Shown piece after piece: positions 47,994 to 51,940 of a stretch of 51,940 nucleotides of DNA. The notes below the pieces were generated by a model that saw nothing but the letters and a program-made list of their open reading frames with translations, had not been told where the DNA came from and did no database searches. Made by a program: the position numbers and the translations under genes. The DNA comes from Stenotrophomonas maltophilia (GTDB lineage: Bacteria > Pseudomonadota > Gammaproteobacteria > Xanthomonadales > Xanthomonadaceae). The DNA is taken from positions 11,516-63,455 of the forward strand of contig DGLB01000023.1 of the NCBI GenBank assembly GCA_002387845.1, read 5' to 3'. Numbering within the stretch: position 1 is the first letter of the stretch; the number at the start of each line of letters is the position of its first letter.

Positions 47994-49837
47994 CCCAGCC
48001 TTCCGCCCCGGCCTTTGACGGCAAGGCCTTCGCGGCGCATCTGAGCACCGCGCCCGGCGTCTACCGCATGTACGCCGCCGACGACACGCTGCTGTACGTC
48101 GGCAAGGCGCGTGCGCTGCGCAATCGCGTCGGCAGCTATTTCAACGGCGTGCCCAAGACCGCACGGATCATGTCGATGCTGTCGCAGGTGGCGCGCATGG
48201 ACGTCACCGTCACCCGTTCCGAGGCCGAAGCGCTGCTGCTGGAAAACCAGCTGATCAAGTCGCTGTCGCCGCGTTACAACGTCTCCCTGCGTGACGACAA
48301 GACCTATCCGCATGTGCTGTTGACCCGCGAGGAATGGCCGCGCATCGCGCTGCATCGTGGGCCGCGCGCGGTGCCGGGCCGCTACTTCGGGCCGTACCCG
48401 GGCGTCACCGCCGTGCGCGAGACGCTGAACCTGATGCACAAGCTGTTCAAGCTGCGCAGCTGCGAGGACAGCGTGTTCCGCAACCGCTCGCGGCCCTGCC
48501 TGCAGTACCAGATCGGCCGTTGCAGCGCGCCGTGCGTGGAGCTGGTCGGTGCCGATGACTACGCCGAATCGGTGCGCCGGGCGTCGCTGTTCCTGGAAGG
48601 AAAAAGCGACCAGCTCACCCGCGAGCTGGGCACGCAGATGCAGACCGCCAGCGAAGCGCTGGAATTCGAGCAGGCGGCGCGCCTGCGCGATCTGATCACC
48701 TCGCTGCGCAGCATGCAGACCCGCCAGTACGTGGACGGCCGCGCTGCCGATCTGGACGTGCTTGCCTGCGCGACCCAAGGGGCCAGTGCCTGCGTGATGC
48801 TGCTGGCGTTCCGTGACGGACGCAACCTGGGCACACGCCCGTTCTTCCCGCGCACCAATGGCGAGGAAAGTGCAGAAGAGGTGCTGGGTGCCTTCGTCTC
48901 GCAGTACTACGCCGAACAGACCCCGCCGCGTGAAATTCTGCTGGATCGCGAGATTCCCGACGCCAGCCTGATCGAATCTGCGCTGGCCGCATCGGCGGAC
49001 TACAAGGTGCAGCTGAAGTGGAACGTGCGCGGCGAGCGTGCCGGCTACGTGGAACTGGCCAGCCGCAATGCGCAGATCACCCTGGTCAGCGAGCTGACCA
49101 GCCGCAGCGCCCAGCACGCACGCAGCGAGGACCTGCGACAGATGCTGGACCTCGCCGAGCCGGTCAAGCGGGTGGAATGTTTCGATATCAGCCATACCAT
49201 GGGCGAAGCCACCGTCGCCTCGTGCGTGGTGTTCGATGCCAGCGGTCCGGTGCGCAGCCAGTACCGGCGCTTCAACATCAGCGGCATCGAGCCAGGCGAT
49301 GACTACGCCGCCATGCGCCAGGCCATCGACCGCCGCTTCCGCCGTGCGGTGGAAGAGCAGGGCGTGCTGCCGGACCTGCTGCTGATCGACGGCGGAGCGG
49401 GGCAGCTGGCCCAGGCCCAGGCGGCGCTGGCCGACCTGGGGGTGGAAGGGGTCATGCTGGTTGGCGTGGCCAAGGGCGTGGAGCGTCGCGCCGGGCACGA
49501 GGCGCTGGTGCTGCCGGATGGCCGCGAGTTACGCCCGGGAGCCGCGTCGCCGGCGCTGCAGTTCATCCAGCAGGTGCGTGACGAGGCGCACCGTTTCGCC
49601 ATCACCGGCCATCGCGGTCGCCGCCAGAAGGCGCGCATGACCAGCAAGCTGGAGGACATTCCCGGCATCGGACCGCGCCGGCGTGCCAGCCTGCTCAAGC
49701 ATTTTGGCGGGCTGGTCGGGCTCAAAGCCGCAGGGGAAGCGGAAATCGCCAAGGTGGAGGGCATCAATGACGCCCTGGCCGCCCGCATCTACGCTAACCT
49801 TCATGGACTGCCCACGCCCCCCGCACTGGGCGAGTAG
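47990..49837 (+). CDS. uvrC: excinuclease ABC subunit C
   Basis: The dual nuclease of nucleotide excision repair that cuts on both sides of the UvrB-bound lesion. The 615 residues contain the GIY-YIG domain (GVYRMYAADDTLLYVGKARAL, ~20-40, 3' incision), the Cys-rich CLQYQIGRCSAPC, a UVR motif (~200-235), the RNase H-like C-terminal nuclease (ECFDISHTMGE, LLIDGGAGQL; 5' incision), and a helix-hairpin-helix pair at the end (IPGIGPRRRASLLKHFG). ATG 47990 overlaps the NHL gene stop. pgsA follows after nine bases, the common uvrC-pgsA order. Confidence 0.97.
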   Translation: MTQPSAPAFDGKAFAAHLSTAPGVYRMYAADDTLLYVGKARALRNRVGSYFNGVPKTARIMSMLSQVARMDVTVTRSEAEALLLENQLIKSLSPRYNVSLRDDKTYPHVLLTREEWPRIALHRGPRAVPGRYFGPYPGVTAVRETLNLMHKLFKLRSCEDSVFRNRSRPCLQYQIGRCSAPCVELVGADDYAESVRRASLFLEGKSDQLTRELGTQMQTASEALEFEQAARLRDLITSLRSMQTRQYVDGRAADLDVLACATQGASACVMLLAFRDGRNLGTRPFFPRTNGEESAEEVLGAFVSQYYAEQTPPREILLDREIPDASLIESALAASADYKVQLKWNVRGERAGYVELASRNAQITLVSELTSRSAQHARSEDLRQMLDLAEPVKRVECFDISHTMGEATVASCVVFDASGPVRSQYRRFNISGIEPGDDYAAMRQAIDRRFRRAVEEQGVLPDLLLIDGGAGQLAQAQAALADLGVEGVMLVGVAKGVERRAGHEALVLPDGRELRPGAASPALQFIQQVRDEAHRFAITGHRGRRQKARMTSKLEDIPGIGPRRRASLLKHFGGLVGLKAAGEAEIAKVEGINDALAARIYANLHGLPTPPALGE

Positions 49838-49846
49838 AGAGAACTG

Positions 49847-50470
49847 ATGACGTTGACCCTTCCCACCTGGCTGACGCTGCTGCGGATCGTGATGATCCCG
49901 GTGCTGGTGCTGGTGTTCTATCTTCCCTATACGTGGACCAATTTCGCGTCCGCGGCGATCTTCGGCCTGGCCGCCCTGACCGACTGGCTGGATGGCTGGA
50001 TCGCCCGCCGCTACAACCTGGCATCGGCCTTCGGTGCGTTCCTGGACCCGGTGGCCGACAAACTGATGGTGGCCGTGGCGCTGTTCCTGATCGTGCAGGG
50101 CCATCCGACCCCGTGGATGGCGTTCTGGGCGGCGGTGATCGTCGGCCGGGAAATCGCCGTGTCGGCATTGCGCGAGTGGATGGCCGAGCTGGGCCAGCGC
50201 GCCAAGGTACGCGTGGCGCTGATCGGCAAGATCAAGACCACCGCGCAGATGGTGGCGCTGCTGTGCCTGTTGTATTCGGTGGCCCCGAACACGCCGGTCA
50301 GCGATATCTGGATGGGCGAGCCGGTGTTCCACATTGGTGACTGGACGCTGGCCATCGCCGCGGTGCTGACGCTGTGGTCCGGGCTGCAATATCTGCATGC
50401 GGCCTGGCCGAGCCTGCGCGAGGACGAGCGTGCCGCGCGTGCGAACGCGAAAGCAAAAAAGAAGGCGTAA
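49847..50470 (+). CDS. pgsA: CDP-diacylglycerol-glycerol-3-phosphate 3-phosphatidyltransferase
   Basis: Makes phosphatidylglycerol phosphate, the committed step to PG and cardiolipin. The 207-residue integral membrane protein carries the CDP-alcohol phosphotransferase signature D-x2-DG-x2-AR-x8-G-x3-D-x3-D, read in LTDWLDGWIARRYN and FGAFLDPVADK (~45-75). The C-terminus is Lys/Ala rich (ARANAKAKKKA). It follows uvrC closely and precedes the tRNA-Gly promoter by six bases. Confidence 0.96.
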   Translation: MTLTLPTWLTLLRIVMIPVLVLVFYLPYTWTNFASAAIFGLAALTDWLDGWIARRYNLASAFGAFLDPVADKLMVAVALFLIVQGHPTPWMAFWAAVIVGREIAVSALREWMAELGQRAKVRVALIGKIKTTAQMVALLCLLYSVAPNTPVSDIWMGEPVFHIGDWTLAIAAVLTLWSGLQYLHAAWPSLREDERAARANAKAKKKA

Positions 50471-50476
50471 GGGCTG

Positions 50477-50504
50477 TTGACAGGCCGGCATTTGGCTGTA
50501 GAAT
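50477..50504 (+). promoter_or_regulatory. strong sigma70 promoter of tRNA-Gly
   Basis: TTGACA (50477-50482), 16-base spacer, TAGAAT (50499-50504), 12 bases before the tRNA. Confidence 0.85.
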
Positions 50505-50516
50505 TTCGCCTCCCAA

Positions 50517-50592
<76 letters not shown>

Positions 50593-50599
50593 GATACAG

Positions 50600-50628
50600 A
50601 AAAAAGCGACCTACGGGTCGCTTTTTTC
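50600..50628 (+). terminator. rho-independent terminator of tRNA-Gly
   Basis: AAAAAAGCGACC, loop TACG, GGTCGCTTTTTT (50600-50627): perfect stem with T-run. The remaining bases to 50729 hold the leader of the oxidoreductase gene, without a clear promoter. Confidence 0.93.
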
Positions 50629-50729
50629 ATGCCCGCACGGCGCACTTCATCTTCGCTTCACCGTCGCCACATCGGCGGCCCGTGTGCGTCGGCAACCCTG
50701 CATGTCCCCTCTGCAGTGGCAACACGCTC

Positions 50730-51839
50730 ATGACTTCTTCTTCTGCCTACGACTGGGACCTGGTGGTCGCCGGTGCCAGCTTCGCCGGTGCGGCCTGCGC
50801 GCTGGCCGCCGCACAATATGGCCTGCGCGTGTGCGTGCTGGAACGCAAGGCCGACCCCGGTGCGCGCCTGCATACCACCGGCATCCTGGTGAAGGAAGCG
50901 CTGGAGCAGACCTGGTTGCAGCACGCGCCGGAGGCGTTGCTGCAGCGGGTCGAACAGGTACGCATGTATGCCCCCAACCTGCGCAACGTGCTGCTGGCGG
51001 CACCCGGCTACTACTTCATGACCACGGATACCCCGAACCTGATGCGCTGGCTGGCCGATGAACTGCGCCGGCATGGAGTTGACCTGCGCCTGCAGCAGCC
51101 GTTCACCGAGGCGCACCGGCACGGCGACGGCTGGCAGGTGGCCGGGGCCGGGCGCACCCGCTATCTGGTCGGGGCGGACGGTGCCGGCTCACGCGTGGCC
51201 CAGCGCACCGGGCTGGGCCAGGTGCAGGACTTCCTGTTCGGGGTGGAGCAGGAGTTCGCCGGCGCGCGCCTGCCGCAGGGCGGAGCGCTGCACTGTTTCG
51301 CCAGCCGCCGCTTCGCGCCGGGCTACATCGGCTGGGCGGCGCAGAACCCGACCGGCGTTCAGGTTGGGCTGGCCCTGCGTCATGATCCCGCCCAGGTCCG
51401 CCGGCCGGATATCGAGGGGTTTGTACGCCACGTGCGCAGCGTGATCGGGCTGCCGGAGGGGCAGGGGTCGGACGCCACCCGCGCCGGCTTGATCCCGTGC
51501 GGCCCGCTGCAGGGGCCGCTGGCGGCCCCCGGGGTGATCCTGACCGGCGACGCGGCCGGGGTGGTATCGCCGCTTTCAGCGGGCGGCATTCACGCTGGCT
51601 GGCGGCACGGCTGGACGGTGGGCGACGCCGTGGGCCTGCACCTGCGCGGTGGCGGCCCCGCCCCGGAGGCCGTGGCGGCCCGGGCGGTGCCTACGTTCCG
51701 GCGCAAGCGCGCGCTGCGCTGGGCCATGGACCACCTGCAGCAGGACTGGCCGCTGGACCTGATGCTGGGGGCGGGCATGGTGCGGCGCGCGGCCGAGCAG
51801 ATCTACTTTCACCGGCGCGGGCTGCGCATGGACCGCTGA
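50730..51839 (+). CDS. FAD-dependent oxidoreductase of the geranylgeranyl reductase type
   Basis: The 369-residue flavoprotein has an N-terminal dinucleotide fold (WDLVVAGASFAGAACALAAA, then VCVLERK; GxSxxG variant), a second FAD motif VGADGAGSRVAQRTGL (~155-170), and the late FAD motif ILTGDAAGVVSPLSAGGIHAG (~270-290; split by Pro-Leu). This pattern is that of the geranylgeranyl-reductase-like/PHBH superfamily. The substrate cannot be inferred; family members reduce isoprenoid double bonds or hydroxylate aromatics. ATG 50730 gives the fold directly at the N-terminus; the frame is open to 50532 across the tRNA and is not coding there. It stands alone between two tRNA-Gly genes. Confidence 0.82.
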   Translation: MTSSSAYDWDLVVAGASFAGAACALAAAQYGLRVCVLERKADPGARLHTTGILVKEALEQTWLQHAPEALLQRVEQVRMYAPNLRNVLLAAPGYYFMTTDTPNLMRWLADELRRHGVDLRLQQPFTEAHRHGDGWQVAGAGRTRYLVGADGAGSRVAQRTGLGQVQDFLFGVEQEFAGARLPQGGALHCFASRRFAPGYIGWAAQNPTGVQVGLALRHDPAQVRRPDIEGFVRHVRSVIGLPEGQGSDATRAGLIPCGPLQGPLAAPGVILTGDAAGVVSPLSAGGIHAGWRHGWTVGDAVGLHLRGGGPAPEAVAARAVPTFRRKRALRWAMDHLQQDWPLDLMLGAGMVRRAAEQIYFHRRGLRMDR

Positions 51840-51857
51840 ATACTGTCATCAAAGATG

Positions 51858-51886
51858 TTGACGACGTGAAGGAATCCCGACACAAT
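51858..51886 (+). promoter_or_regulatory. promoter of the second tRNA-Gly
   Basis: TTGACG (51858-51863), 17-base spacer, CACAAT (51881-51886), 38 bases before the tRNA. Confidence 0.65.
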
Positions 51887-51924
51887 AGCGCTCCTTCGAC
51901 GACACGTCGTTGGGCAGCAAGTCT

Positions 51925-51940
51925 GCGGGAATAGCTCAGT
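51925..51940 (+). tRNA. tRNA-Gly, first 16 bases (cut by window edge)
   Basis: GCGGGAATAGCTCAGT is identical to the start of the complete tRNA-Gly at 50517 and follows a promoter. The anticodon is outside the window, so the GCC type is inferred from that identity. Confidence 0.85.

Overview
The window is GC-rich chromosomal DNA of a gammaproteobacterium of the family Xanthomonadaceae, most likely a Stenotrophomonas. The protein sequences (SspA/SspB, PetABC, CGFS glutaredoxin, PilE, KdsB) and the gene order comEC-exbB-exbD-msbA-lpxK-kdsB fit that family. Three short palindromes that carry GTAG at one end match the SMAG class of REP elements known from S. maltophilia. No prophage, integrase, insertion sequence or CRISPR array is visible.

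Layout. 1-4.3 kb: 5' end of miaB (minus), a secreted lytic transglycosylase, and the cytochrome bc1 operon petABC. 4.4-5.6 kb: sspA-sspB. 5.7-9.2 kb (minus): an orphan secreted protein, a DUF3301 protein, a DUF2272 secreted protein, nadC and a Trm112-like protein. 9.2-12.7 kb: purE-purK, a convergent Fe/Mn superoxide dismutase, and a monothiol glutaredoxin coupled to a catalytically degenerate YciK-like SDR. 13-16.2 kb: an Oar-like TonB-dependent receptor. 16.3-27.6 kb: a three-gene type I secretion operon made of an HlyB-like ABC exporter, an HlyD-like adaptor and a 2485-residue RTX protein, behind a near-consensus promoter. 27.8-29.2 kb: ppnN. 29.3-36.2 kb: the type IV minor-pilin operon fimT-pilV-pilW-pilX-pilY1-pilE. 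36.2-39.2 kb: tRNA-Asn, an orphan fimT-like gene, uvrB, tRNA-Val. 39.4-46.5 kb: comEC, exbB, exbD, msbA, lpxK, kdsB. 46.6-51.9 kb: a thioredoxin/NHL protein, uvrC, pgsA, tRNA-Gly, an FAD oxidoreductase, and the first 16 bases of a second tRNA-Gly.

Most of the window is housekeeping. The accessory part is the type I secretion locus. Its cargo alternates RTX nonapeptide blocks with eight beta-rich spacer modules and starts with about 270 residues of unassigned helical sequence containing a glycine-rich hydrophobic hairpin. No activating acyltransferase, immunity gene or TolC gene lies beside it. Other points of interest are a SMAG palindrome that has become coding sequence for the start of cytochrome c1, an SDR that has lost most catalytic residues while coupled to an iron-sulfur glutaredoxin, and a superoxide dismutase one residue short in its metal-ligand helix.

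All calls rest on reading motifs by eye; no database or structure search was run.
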